A DNA stretch of 13,087 nucleotides from the NCBI GenBank assembly GCA_019308985.1, contig JAFDHB010000119.1, forward strand, positions 1-13,087, read 5' to 3'. The first letter of the stretch is position 1. Each line of letters opens with the position of its first letter. The DNA is from Deltaproteobacteria bacterium (lineage in GTDB: Bacteria > Desulfobacterota > DSM-4660 > Desulfatiglandales > HGW-15). This document shows positions 6,141 to 12,858 of the stretch, in pieces. Made by a program: the position numbers and the translations under genes. The notes below the pieces were generated by a model, which worked only from the letters and a program-made list of their open reading frames with translations, had not been told where the DNA came from and did no database searches.

Positions 6141-7385
6141 ATGGCGCTGGGGAAATATGCGGTTGACTATGAAAAGAGGGTTAATTACGAAAGATTGAGA
6201 AAAGAAAGGCTGCAACGGGCCAAGGAGCAAATCAACAAGGACGGCCTGGGGGCGATCGTCACATGGGATGAGGCCAACATACGCTATATGACGTCTTACT
6301 ATGTAACGACACCCCTTCGGGTCCTTGAGGCCCAGTTCGTGTTCTGTCCCAGAAACGGTGAACCCCATCTCATCGGCGGGGGTACCCCGGCCGAGGTGGA
6401 ACGTCGCATGCCCTGGATGCATGGCAGGGTCCACCCTCCTGTTGGCCTGGCCAGGCCTGGTGCAGCGACTCCCGACGATCCGGTGCTCAACAGGGTCGTA
6501 GACCAGATCGCAGGGCTCATGGCGGAATACGGCGTAGAGAGAGAACCCCTGGGTGTTGACGGTACGACCCTCTCATACCTCTATGCGGAGGCCTTCAAGA
6601 AGAGAGGTATCAAGGTAGTTCATGGGAAGCCCACCATGGACATGGCCCGGATGATAAAGACGGAAGACGAAATCGAGCTCATGAGGATTACCTGTGCCAA
6701 TTCTGAAAAGGCATTCGCTGCAATAGTGGAGGCAATACGCCCGGGCATTCGGGAGTGCGACCTGGTCGCCATAGGGATAAAGGCCCTGTACGAAGAGGGG
6801 GATGATCATACCGAGGACCTGGTATGCTGTTCAGGATACAACACCAATCCATATGGCTGGTCTTTCTCGGATAAGCCGATAAGACCGGGAGACCTTATCT
6901 ATATTGATGTGGACGGGGCCTCCTACCAGGGATACAAGTCGTGCGTGTACCGGACCTTTTGTTGCGGAAAGGCCACTCAGGAGCAAAAAGATCTATATGA
7001 AGAGTGTCGGGCCATGTTGTATGATGGCATGAGCGTTATCAGGGATGGGGCAAGTGACCATGAAGTCCTCGAAAAGTGGCCCAAATCTCCGGAGTATTGG
7101 GGGTACAAGACCTGGAATGACGTGGGCCCGTATGCCCTGGGCCATGGTATTGGTCTCACACTCCATGACAGGCCGTTCTTCAACCAGCAGCAAAGGCATG
7201 CAGGGATGCCGGAACAGAAGTTCAGAGAGGGAATGGTCCTGGCTGTTGAGACTTACACGGGGAAGAAGGGGGGCAAAGACGGGGTGCGCCTTGAGGAGAA
7301 CATCCTGGTAAAAAAGGACGGGTACGAGCGTCTGACACTCTGGCCCATAGAAGAGCTAATGGAGTGCTGGCTTCCGTACAGGTGA
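6141..7385 (+). CDS. M24 family (creatinase/prolidase fold) protein with an altered metal site
   Basis: The 414-residue protein has an N-terminal creatinase-like domain (about 25-160, starting near LGAIVTWDEANIRYMTSY) and a C-terminal pita-bread M24 domain (about 175-410). Usual metal ligands are Asp, Asp, His, Glu, Glu. I see D256 and D258 in YIDVDG, H335 in LGHGIG, E370 in AVETY and E385 in VRLEEN. The second canonical Asp (GYxxDxxRT) is Cys268 in YKSCVYRT. The D-x-D arrangement and its spacing to this position resemble the DMSP lyase DddP as I remember it. Members of this fold include aminopeptidases, creatinase, ectoine hydrolase and DddP, so peptide cleavage should not be assumed. The ribosome site GGAG (6131-6134) is six bases before ATG. 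The gene lies 24 bases after the FAD protein and is surely co-transcribed with it. Confidence 0.9.
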   Translation: MALGKYAVDYEKRVNYERLRKERLQRAKEQINKDGLGAIVTWDEANIRYMTSYYVTTPLRVLEAQFVFCPRNGEPHLIGGGTPAEVERRMPWMHGRVHPPVGLARPGAATPDDPVLNRVVDQIAGLMAEYGVEREPLGVDGTTLSYLYAEAFKKRGIKVVHGKPTMDMARMIKTEDEIELMRITCANSEKAFAAIVEAIRPGIRECDLVAIGIKALYEEGDDHTEDLVCCSGYNTNPYGWSFSDKPIRPGDLIYIDVDGASYQGYKSCVYRTFCCGKATQEQKDLYEECRAMLYDGMSVIRDGASDHEVLEKWPKSPEYWGYKTWNDVGPYALGHGIGLTLHDRPFFNQQQRHAGMPEQKFREGMVLAVETYTGKKGGKDGVRLEENILVKKDGYERLTLWPIEELMECWLPYR

Positions 7386-7499
7386 GCAGGTTTTCGCCTC
7401 TGCTGACTTGAAAAGGAAGCAAAAGGGCACAAGAGCGAAAAGAAAAAACCCCATCAGCCTGTGGCGTTACAGGAGCACAACCCAAAAGAGGGCATGATA

Positions 7500-8816
7500 A
7501 TGGCGAAGTCTGTTGTTTCAATAGTGAAGGGGACGGACCCCGAAGAAATGGTTGAACAGGCCCTGGAACACTTGGGGGGTATCGAGGAGATAGTAAGGAA
7601 GAGCTCCACAGTGGTAGTCAAGCCGAACGCGGGACACATGGGGCCCCCGGGGAGCAGCATCAATACCACTCCGGAGGTCGTCTTTGCGGTAGTCAAGGCC
7701 ATAAGAAAGGGTAAGCCCAGGAAGATAATCCTCGCAGAGTCTTCCGCCATGGGATGCAAGACAATGGACTGTTTGGAAATAAGCGGCATCAGGAAGGCAG
7801 CCCTTGAAGCAGGAGTGGATGACATCCGGGACATCAAGAGTGATTCGGATCTCGTCAGGGTAGAAACAAGAAAGCCTATGAGCTCTATCAAATATTTCGA
7901 CCTCCCCAGATTTCTTCTTGAGGCGGATCACCTGATCAATGTCCCTATCTTTAAGACCCACGTAAGCATGGTGTTCACATGCGCCATGAAGAACCTCAAG
8001 GGCGTGGTGCAGGACAAGGCCCACCATCTCATGCATACAACCAACCTGGCCGGTGCCATGATGGACCTGGGTGAACTACTGTACAAAAAGACCTTTACTG
8101 TAGCAGACCTTTACCGCCCAATGGAGGGCTTTGGACCCCATTCAGGTATACCGGTGAACTTTGATTGCATCCTTGCCGGCCGGCACATGGTGGCGATTGA
8201 TGCTACCGCGTGCAGAGTGGTAGGGCTTCCTGTCGAAAAGGTTGACTACTTCGAGGCCGCAAGGGCGAAAGGCCTGGGTAATTTTTCTGAGGAAGACATA
8301 GAGATCAGGGGCAATACTGTTTCAGAGGTCTATCAAAAGCTATACATGCCCTACCTGGACGGCTTCGGGGTGTTCGCGGAATATAATTTCTACGTAAAGA
8401 ATGCATGCAGCACATGCCAAGGGCTTACCGCGTTTACGATGTCCAAACTCAAGGCCCTTGGCGAGTATGATAGGAACGCGGGCCTTCATATTGCCCTGGG
8501 GAGGCACAACAGGATACCAGAGGAATTCAAGGACGGCAGGGACGTCTTTCTCATGGGGGATTGCACCTTTGCCCTGAAGAAGAAGTGTGAACGGGCCGGA
8601 ATCCGGTGTTTCCATATAAAGGGGTGTCCCCCGGAAGAGCCCTTCCTTGCGTGGGCAATCGTAGACAGGAGGGTGACAAAGGCGCCCACCGAGGACCTCC
8701 CCCCTGAGGAGTTCAAGAAGGCCTCACAGGCCATACGTGAGAGAATGGGACGAGAAGAAGCGGCCTTTGCCGAATGGTTGAAAAAGGAAGGAACGAGAAA
8801 AGACGGCAAGGAATAA
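7500..8816 (+). CDS. DUF362 domain protein with a Cys-rich C-terminus
   Basis: A 438-residue protein with the DUF362 signature over about residues 5-260: VVVKPNAG near 40, LINVPIFKTH, CAMKNLKGVVQ, and HMVAIDATACRVVG. The C-terminal ~130 residues carry six Cys: C303 and C306 (CSTC), C355 (GDC), C363, C370 and C376 (KGCPP). This pattern suggests an iron-sulfur cluster or zinc site, though it is not a standard ferredoxin motif. DUF362 proteins are common in anaerobes and often sit beside redox and transport genes. A general biochemical role is not established as far as I know. There is no signal peptide. The start is ATG 7500, with AGAGGG seven bases upstream. ATG 7494 and GTG 7461 are in-frame alternatives with poorer sites. 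It follows the M24 gene after 114 bases that contain no other feature I can see. Confidence 0.85.
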   Translation: MAKSVVSIVKGTDPEEMVEQALEHLGGIEEIVRKSSTVVVKPNAGHMGPPGSSINTTPEVVFAVVKAIRKGKPRKIILAESSAMGCKTMDCLEISGIRKAALEAGVDDIRDIKSDSDLVRVETRKPMSSIKYFDLPRFLLEADHLINVPIFKTHVSMVFTCAMKNLKGVVQDKAHHLMHTTNLAGAMMDLGELLYKKTFTVADLYRPMEGFGPHSGIPVNFDCILAGRHMVAIDATACRVVGLPVEKVDYFEAARAKGLGNFSEEDIEIRGNTVSEVYQKLYMPYLDGFGVFAEYNFYVKNACSTCQGLTAFTMSKLKALGEYDRNAGLHIALGRHNRIPEEFKDGRDVFLMGDCTFALKKKCERAGIRCFHIKGCPPEEPFLAWAIVDRRVTKAPTEDLPPEEFKKASQAIRERMGREEAAFAEWLKKEGTRKDGKE

Positions 8817-8838
8817 GGAGCCGGCAATACCCGGGACG

Positions 8839-9042
8839 TTGTCGTATTTCAAAGCTCCATCAGTCAAAACTGATTACGGGGTGGTATGCAGGAAGTGTTT
8901 GTTCTCCACTTTTGAAACAAACGTATGGGGTCCAATTCCATGGAGCACGAAATTTGACAGGAAGGAGGTGATTGCCCAGGACAGTTTGAAGGGTTGGTTG
9001 GCGATGTGCAGCATCTGCACAATGGTAAATCTCAAGACTTAA
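8839..9042 (+). CDS. Small protein with two CxxC motifs, probable zinc ribbon
   Basis: The 67-residue frame has CRKC at 17-20 and CSIC at 57-60, the two knuckles of a zinc ribbon or rubredoxin-like metal site, with an aromatic-rich stretch between them. It fits snugly between the DUF362 gene (22 bases upstream) and dctP (11 bases downstream) and is in the operon direction. The start is uncertain: TTG 8839 is the first canonical start, but the good ribosome-like AAGGAG at 8815-8820 is far from it and closer to an in-frame ATA at 8827. No family assignment is possible. It could be a metal or redox partner of the neighbouring Cys-rich DUF362 protein or a small regulatory factor. Confidence 0.55.
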   Translation: MSYFKAPSVKTDYGVVCRKCLFSTFETNVWGPIPWSTKFDRKEVIAQDSLKGWLAMCSICTMVNLKT

Positions 9043-9053
9043 GGGGGTTCGAC

Positions 9054-10103
9054 ATGAACAATAGGCTATTCAGGATGATGTTGTGTTTTTCTCTATTGAT
9101 CGTTCCGGCAATATCTTTTCTCATGCCTGCTGTTGCCCAGGGAAGGGTAATACAGCTCACGGTGAACGACCATAATCCGCCTCCCTCAACCGTGGCGCAG
9201 GCCTGGGAGCAATGGAAGAAGTGGGTGGAAGAACGAGCCAAGGGCAAGATAAAGATAACCATCCATCACGGAGGGGCTTTGTTGGCGGAGAAAGAGGCCT
9301 ATAGGGGTACCCAAACAGGCGTGGTGGACATGGCCCATTATGTCGTGGACCGCCGGGAGGGCTTTCTGCTCAGTACGGTCACGACCCTGCCATTTCTGAA
9401 CATGCCTCTCCAGCTAAAAGCGGGCAAGTTATACATGGAGCTCATGAAGAAGTTCCCGGAGATGGCCGCCGAGTGGAAAGGTGTGAAGATCATAGGGACG
9501 TTCATGATGCCTCCTACCCACGTACACAACAACAAGAGGGAAATAAGGACCCCGGCCGATCTGAAGGGCCTGAAAATACACGGTGCGGAGTATGCCCTTG
9601 TTGAAACCATGCACACGGCAGGCGCGGCCCCCGTGCAGTTGGACATAACGGACATGTACATGGGATTGGAGAGAGGGCTCATCGACGGTGTCATGAACCA
9701 TTTCCCTGTCCTCTTTATCTTCAGGGTCTTGGAGCTCACCCCTTACCACACTGTATTCGGCAGCGGCGGCATCAACATGACACCGATGTTTGCCATAATG
9801 AATGCCGAGAAATTCGACAGCCTCCCTCCGGATATCCGGAACATACTGGAAGAATCGGGAGAGGTATGGACACAGGAGCAGTGGAAGCTCGACTCGGGTC
9901 TGCAGAAGACTGCTGTGGATTTCTGCAAGCAAAAGAATCACAAGTTTGCGGACCTGACACCGGAAGAGATAAAGGTGTGGTATGACCTTGTCAAGGAGCC
10001 CATCCACACCAAGTGGATAGAGAAAGCCGAGGCCGCCGGCTTGCCTGGCAGGGCAGTATACGAGGAGACCCTGAGGCTGATAAAGGCCTATCAAAACAAG
10101 TAG
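9054..10103 (+). CDS. dctP: TRAP transporter periplasmic substrate-binding protein, DctP family
   Basis: This 349-residue protein starts with a signal peptide: Arg4 and Arg7, a hydrophobic core CFSLLIVPAISFLM, and a probable cleavage after AVA at residue 28. The mature part has the DctP fold, with the family motif TPADLKGLKI at about 166-175, followed by the domain hinge and a C-terminal helix ending RLIKAYQNK. In most DctP proteins the motif ends in an Arg (GLKxR) that binds the substrate carboxylate; here it is His176. The ligand is therefore hard to guess and may not be a simple carboxylate. The start ATG 9054 has AGGGGG at 9042-9046; an upstream GTG-type start at 8994 would spoil the signal peptide. 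It delivers ligand to the DctQM channel encoded downstream. Confidence 0.95.
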   Translation: MNNRLFRMMLCFSLLIVPAISFLMPAVAQGRVIQLTVNDHNPPPSTVAQAWEQWKKWVEERAKGKIKITIHHGGALLAEKEAYRGTQTGVVDMAHYVVDRREGFLLSTVTTLPFLNMPLQLKAGKLYMELMKKFPEMAAEWKGVKIIGTFMMPPTHVHNNKREIRTPADLKGLKIHGAEYALVETMHTAGAAPVQLDITDMYMGLERGLIDGVMNHFPVLFIFRVLELTPYHTVFGSGGINMTPMFAIMNAEKFDSLPPDIRNILEESGEVWTQEQWKLDSGLQKTAVDFCKQKNHKFADLTPEEIKVWYDLVKEPIHTKWIEKAEAAGLPGRAVYEETLRLIKAYQNK

Positions 10104-10130
10104 GACATAACTATTCGGAGCTATGAAGCC

Positions 10131-10178
10131 GGGCGGGATGAGGAAAAGTCAGGGACTTACCTTATCCCGTCCTGACTT
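10131..10178 (+). ncRNA. Strong hairpin with an interlocking alternative stem between dctP and dctQ
   Basis: Bases 10131-10143 pair with 10160-10172 (13 bp including two G-U pairs), and the loop itself can form a 5-bp stem, AAGTC with GACTT (10146-10150 with 10154-10158). A second stem uses loop bases 10146-10154 with 10170-10178 (9 bp, one G-U), so the two arrangements overlap in a pseudoknot-like or switching order. There is no run of T after it, so it is not a standard intrinsic terminator. A hairpin just after a binding-protein gene typically protects the upstream mRNA and gives more binding protein than channel; that role is inference. Confidence 0.6.
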
Positions 10179-10196
10179 GGGCCGCGGATCGCAAAA

Positions 10197-10224
10197 GGGG
10201 TGCATCCGTTTTTGGATTCGCCCC
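10197..10224 (+). ncRNA. Second hairpin between dctP and dctQ
   Basis: GGGGTGCATCC (10197-10207) pairs with GGATTCGCCCC (10214-10224) with one mismatch and one G-U pair, around a GTTTTT loop. It lies 18 bases after the first hairpin. There is no T-tract on its 3' side, so termination would be Rho-dependent or partial. Together the two structures fill most of the 227-base gap between dctP and dctQ, which contains no gene. Confidence 0.55.
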
Positions 10225-10330
10225 GTGGGCTGATTTCAGTTCTGCTTTTGGACTCGATAAACAGGTGTCTTGGCTGTCGAAACCATGCAGTGCTTAGGCC
10301 AAGCAATCCGATTTGAAAGGGAAAGAGAGA

Positions 10331-10807
10331 ATGAAGATAATTATCTCCCTTAGCCGGCTGTTAGGATACATTGCGACAGGCGTGCTTGGTTTGATGATGT
10401 TGCTCACAGTTGCAGATGTCTTTTCAAGGTATTTTTTCAATACGCCCATAACGGGCACGACCGAAGTGACGGAGCTGATGATGGTGATCGTAGTTTTCCT
10501 TTCATTGGCATGGTGTGCGGTACGTCGGAGGCACGTTAAGGTGGACATCCTGGTAGGAACCTTTTCACCAAGGGCTCAAGCGATCATAGACAGTATTACT
10601 CTCCTGGCCGGCCTGGGTATCTTTTCCATTATAACCTGGCAGAGCTTTCTTGAGTCCATGGACGTTAGGGCGAAGACATCCATCCTTCAAGTGCCGGAAG
10701 CCCCATTTCACTGGATAATGACGCTGGGCTTTGCCATGTTGAGCGTTGTAATAGTGACACTTGTCATAGAGAATCTCGCAGGCGCGCTCAAGAAAGAGAG
10801 GACATGA
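10331..10807 (+). CDS. dctQ: TRAP transporter small membrane subunit DctQ
   Basis: 158 residues with four hydrophobic segments (about 9-30, 42-62, 85-105 and 127-147) and the DctQ hallmarks FFNTPITG after segment one and FLSLAWCAV in segment two. It is an inner-membrane protein that pairs with the large subunit DctM to form the sodium-coupled importer. The stop codon TGA (10805-10807) overlaps the dctM start as ATGA, indicating translational coupling. ATG 10331 is preceded by a purine-rich AAGGGAAAGAGAG. An in-frame TTG at 10313 would add six residues. The protein is clearly related to the broken DctQ near the start of the window but is not a recent copy, since identity by eye is moderate. 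Confidence 0.94.
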   Translation: MKIIISLSRLLGYIATGVLGLMMLLTVADVFSRYFFNTPITGTTEVTELMMVIVVFLSLAWCAVRRRHVKVDILVGTFSPRAQAIIDSITLLAGLGIFSIITWQSFLESMDVRAKTSILQVPEAPFHWIMTLGFAMLSVVIVTLVIENLAGALKKERT

Positions 10808-12102
10808 TGAGTCCAGAAACTACCGGTCTTGTTGGTCTACTTCTCCTGGTTGTGCTCTTGTTTTTTCGAATGTGGATCGGTGCAGCCATGGCAATGGTCG
10901 GATTCGTGGGCTATGCCTATCTTATGGGCATTAAGCCCGCCTTCGGTGTCATATCCCAGATACCCTTCACAACAGTCGGGTGGTATCCCATGTCCACGGT
11001 ACCACTATTCATCCTCATGGGTGTCATCCTTTTCAATTCGGAAGTGGGAGCGGCCCTTTACGAGACTGCATATAAGTGGGTCGGACAGCTCCGGGGCGGC
11101 CTTGCCATGTCAACCGTGGTAGCGTGTGCGCTCTTTGCATCTATTACGGGTGTAAGCGCACCCGCAGTCGTGACCATGGGCAAGGTGGCTGTACCGGAGA
11201 TGAGGAAACGCCGTTACGACGACAGACTGGCTACCGGTTCCATCGTGAGTGCCGGGACCCTGGCCTTCCTCATTCCGCCAAGCATGGCCTTTATCATATA
11301 CGGCATCCTGACCGAGCAGTCCATCGGTGTGTTGTTTATGGCGGGATTCCTTCCGGGGGTTATGCTGACAGCCCTTTTGCTGGGTACCATCGTAATAATT
11401 ACGATCCGACGCCCCCATGCCGGACCGCCTGGTTCAAAGACGAGCTTCAAGGAGAAAATAGTTTCACTGAAGGGGACATGGCACACGATCCTCCTTTTCT
11501 TGATCGTTCTGGGGGGTATCTACGGAGGAATTTTCACGCCAACCGAGGCGGGGGCGATCGGAGCCTTTGGTGCCATAATGATAACGGCCCTGAGTGGAAG
11601 GCTCACCCCCAGGAGGTTCTTTGACTCTCTCCTGGAAGCCGCACAGACTACGGCAATGGTGTTCCTGCTCATCATTGGAGCCTATATCCTGATGAAGTTC
11701 CTGGCAGTGAGCAAGCTTCCATTTGTGCTGAGCGAGCATGTAGCAGGTCTGCCCCTGCCCCGCATGGTGATTTTCGCAGGCATAGTTCTCCTGTACATTG
11801 TCCTGGGGATGTTCCTGGATATCTTTTCAGCAGTGATCATAACAATCCCGGTTATCTATCCGCTGATCTTGGCCCTGGGTTTTGATCCTATATGGTTCGG
11901 GGTGATAGTGGTAATAGTCTGCCAAATGGGGCTGATTACACCTCCTGTCGGCCTCGACGTCTTTGTCCTGAGCGGGGCCATAGACGTGCCCCTTTTCACT
12001 ATTTTCAGAGGTGTCGTGCCATTCCTCCTGGCGATGATCATTGGCATTATCCTCCTCGCGGCATTTCCCCAGATCGCGTTGTTTTTGCCGAGCACGATGT
12101 AA
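10804..12102 (+). CDS. dctM: TRAP transporter large membrane subunit DctM
   Basis: 432 residues, almost wholly hydrophobic, with about 12 membrane segments. Family motifs include GVSAPAVVTMGKVAVPEM, then LAFLIPPSMAFIIYG in the first half, and a repeat of the same architecture in the second half ending near MGLITPPVGLDVFVLSG. It is the transport channel of the tripartite ATP-independent periplasmic system, driven by an ion gradient (usually sodium). Length is normal for the family and it looks intact. It starts by ATGA overlap with dctQ. ATG 10807 is an alternative with better spacing from GAGAGGA (10796-10802). No terminator is evident downstream, where 145 bases precede the next gene. Confidence 0.96.
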   Translation: MMSPETTGLVGLLLLVVLLFFRMWIGAAMAMVGFVGYAYLMGIKPAFGVISQIPFTTVGWYPMSTVPLFILMGVILFNSEVGAALYETAYKWVGQLRGGLAMSTVVACALFASITGVSAPAVVTMGKVAVPEMRKRRYDDRLATGSIVSAGTLAFLIPPSMAFIIYGILTEQSIGVLFMAGFLPGVMLTALLLGTIVIITIRRPHAGPPGSKTSFKEKIVSLKGTWHTILLFLIVLGGIYGGIFTPTEAGAIGAFGAIMITALSGRLTPRRFFDSLLEAAQTTAMVFLLIIGAYILMKFLAVSKLPFVLSEHVAGLPLPRMVIFAGIVLLYIVLGMFLDIFSAVIITIPVIYPLILALGFDPIWFGVIVVIVCQMGLITPPVGLDVFVLSGAIDVPLFTIFRGVVPFLLAMIIGIILLAAFPQIALFLPSTM

Positions 12103-12247
12103 TCGGCAATGTGCGCCCGGATACGGTAAGGCGGGGAGTTTAGAGCCATTATGGGTTCAAGACTCTTTCCATTTGCCGGCAGTTAATGTCTCTAGTGTCT
12201 GCCTGGCTAAAGGATTTTGAAATCTAGGAGTTGAGGCGAGTGGTAAC

Positions 12248-12669
12248 ATGTTTTCGAAAAGATGGGAAACATCCAAACGCCAATATGAGATAGTGCACGA
12301 AAGAAACGTCCCAATCCCGGTACGGGCAGGCTTTACTATAGACTGCGATATCTTCAGGCCTGACTCCAGGGAGAAGTTTCCGGCCATTCTATGCTTTTTC
12401 CCCTTCCCGAAGGAAAGACAATTCGAACCGATCATGCCAGTAGCCGTATGCCCTGAACTGGTCTCAATCGAGGGTGGTGATTACAATTTCCATGTCCGGA
12501 GGGGCTACGCGCAGGTCTTTGCAAACGTGAGAGGAAAAGGCAGGTCCGGAGGCCTGTTCGACCATCTGGGGAATGGCACGGCAGAAGACATGTACGACGT
12601 CACAGAATGGCTGGCAGATCAACCCTGGTGCGATGGACAGGTAGGAGCCCCAAGATTGATGAACTCGTA
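12248..12669 (+). pseudogene. CocE/NonD-family (X-Pro dipeptidyl-peptidase S15-like) hydrolase, N-terminal fragment
   Basis: The first ~133 residues match the start of CocE/NonD-type alpha/beta hydrolases: a strand-rich opening (VPIPVRAGFTIDCDIFRP), RRGYAQVFANVRGKGRSGG, the EDMYDVTEWLADQPWCDGQVG stretch, and then nothing. In the family the next residues are G-x-S-Y, which carry the nucleophilic Ser, and about 400 more residues follow. Here the frame continues for only seven unrelated codons to a stop at 12668-12670. The break falls about 10 bases before a MITE-like repeat. With no Ser, Asp or His of the triad, it cannot be active. Intact relatives hydrolyse esters or amides. The start ATG 12248 has GAGGCGAG just upstream. 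Confidence 0.88.
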
Positions 12670-12818
12670 AAAAACCAGAATTGGGATGGCAAAGTAAAAA
12701 GCTTCAAGTTCAAGGCGCGCAAATCTCGTGTGATGAGGCGTACTTAGCGTACGCCGCAGTCACAACGAGAACGAGATGAAGCGCAACGCAGAAATTGGAC
12801 TTTTTACGAAGCCATCAA
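12656..12818. mobile_element. MITE-like repeat with imperfect terminal inverted repeats
   Basis: The left end begins TTGATG-AA-CTCGTAAAAA. The reverse complement of the right end begins TTGATG-GC-TTCGTAAAAA; 15 of the first 18 positions agree. Between them lies no coding sequence, and the arms pair loosely towards a central perfect hairpin, GGCGTAC (12737-12743) with GTACGCC (12749-12755) around TTAGC. The 9-mer CAAGATTGA flanks and overlaps both ends (12651-12659 and 12816-12824) and may be a target-site duplication, although its own symmetry with the inverted repeats blurs the boundary. From memory, elements with TCGTAAAAA ends are scattered in Desulfobacterota genomes. It sits where the CocE-type gene is cut off. 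Confidence 0.7.
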
Positions 12819-12858
12819 GATTGAAGGCATCTGAACATCGCCTCTCCGGGAGGATAGA

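Noticed and set aside
7454..7891. 145-codon open frame on the minus strand
   Set aside because: Antisense to the DUF362 gene, which has strong family motifs; no independent support.
10269..10303. CTTGGC / GCCAAG inverted repeat upstream of dctQ
   Set aside because: A 6-bp stem with a 23-base loop is expected by chance and is not near a promoter-like sequence.
11076..11624. 182-codon open frame on the plus strand in another frame
   Set aside because: Fully overlaps dctM, whose membrane segments and motifs are unmistakable; its translation is charged and low in order.
12104..12178. TCGGCAA and TTGCCGG as a terminator stem after dctM
   Set aside because: The arms are about 60 bases apart with a mismatch and no T-tract.
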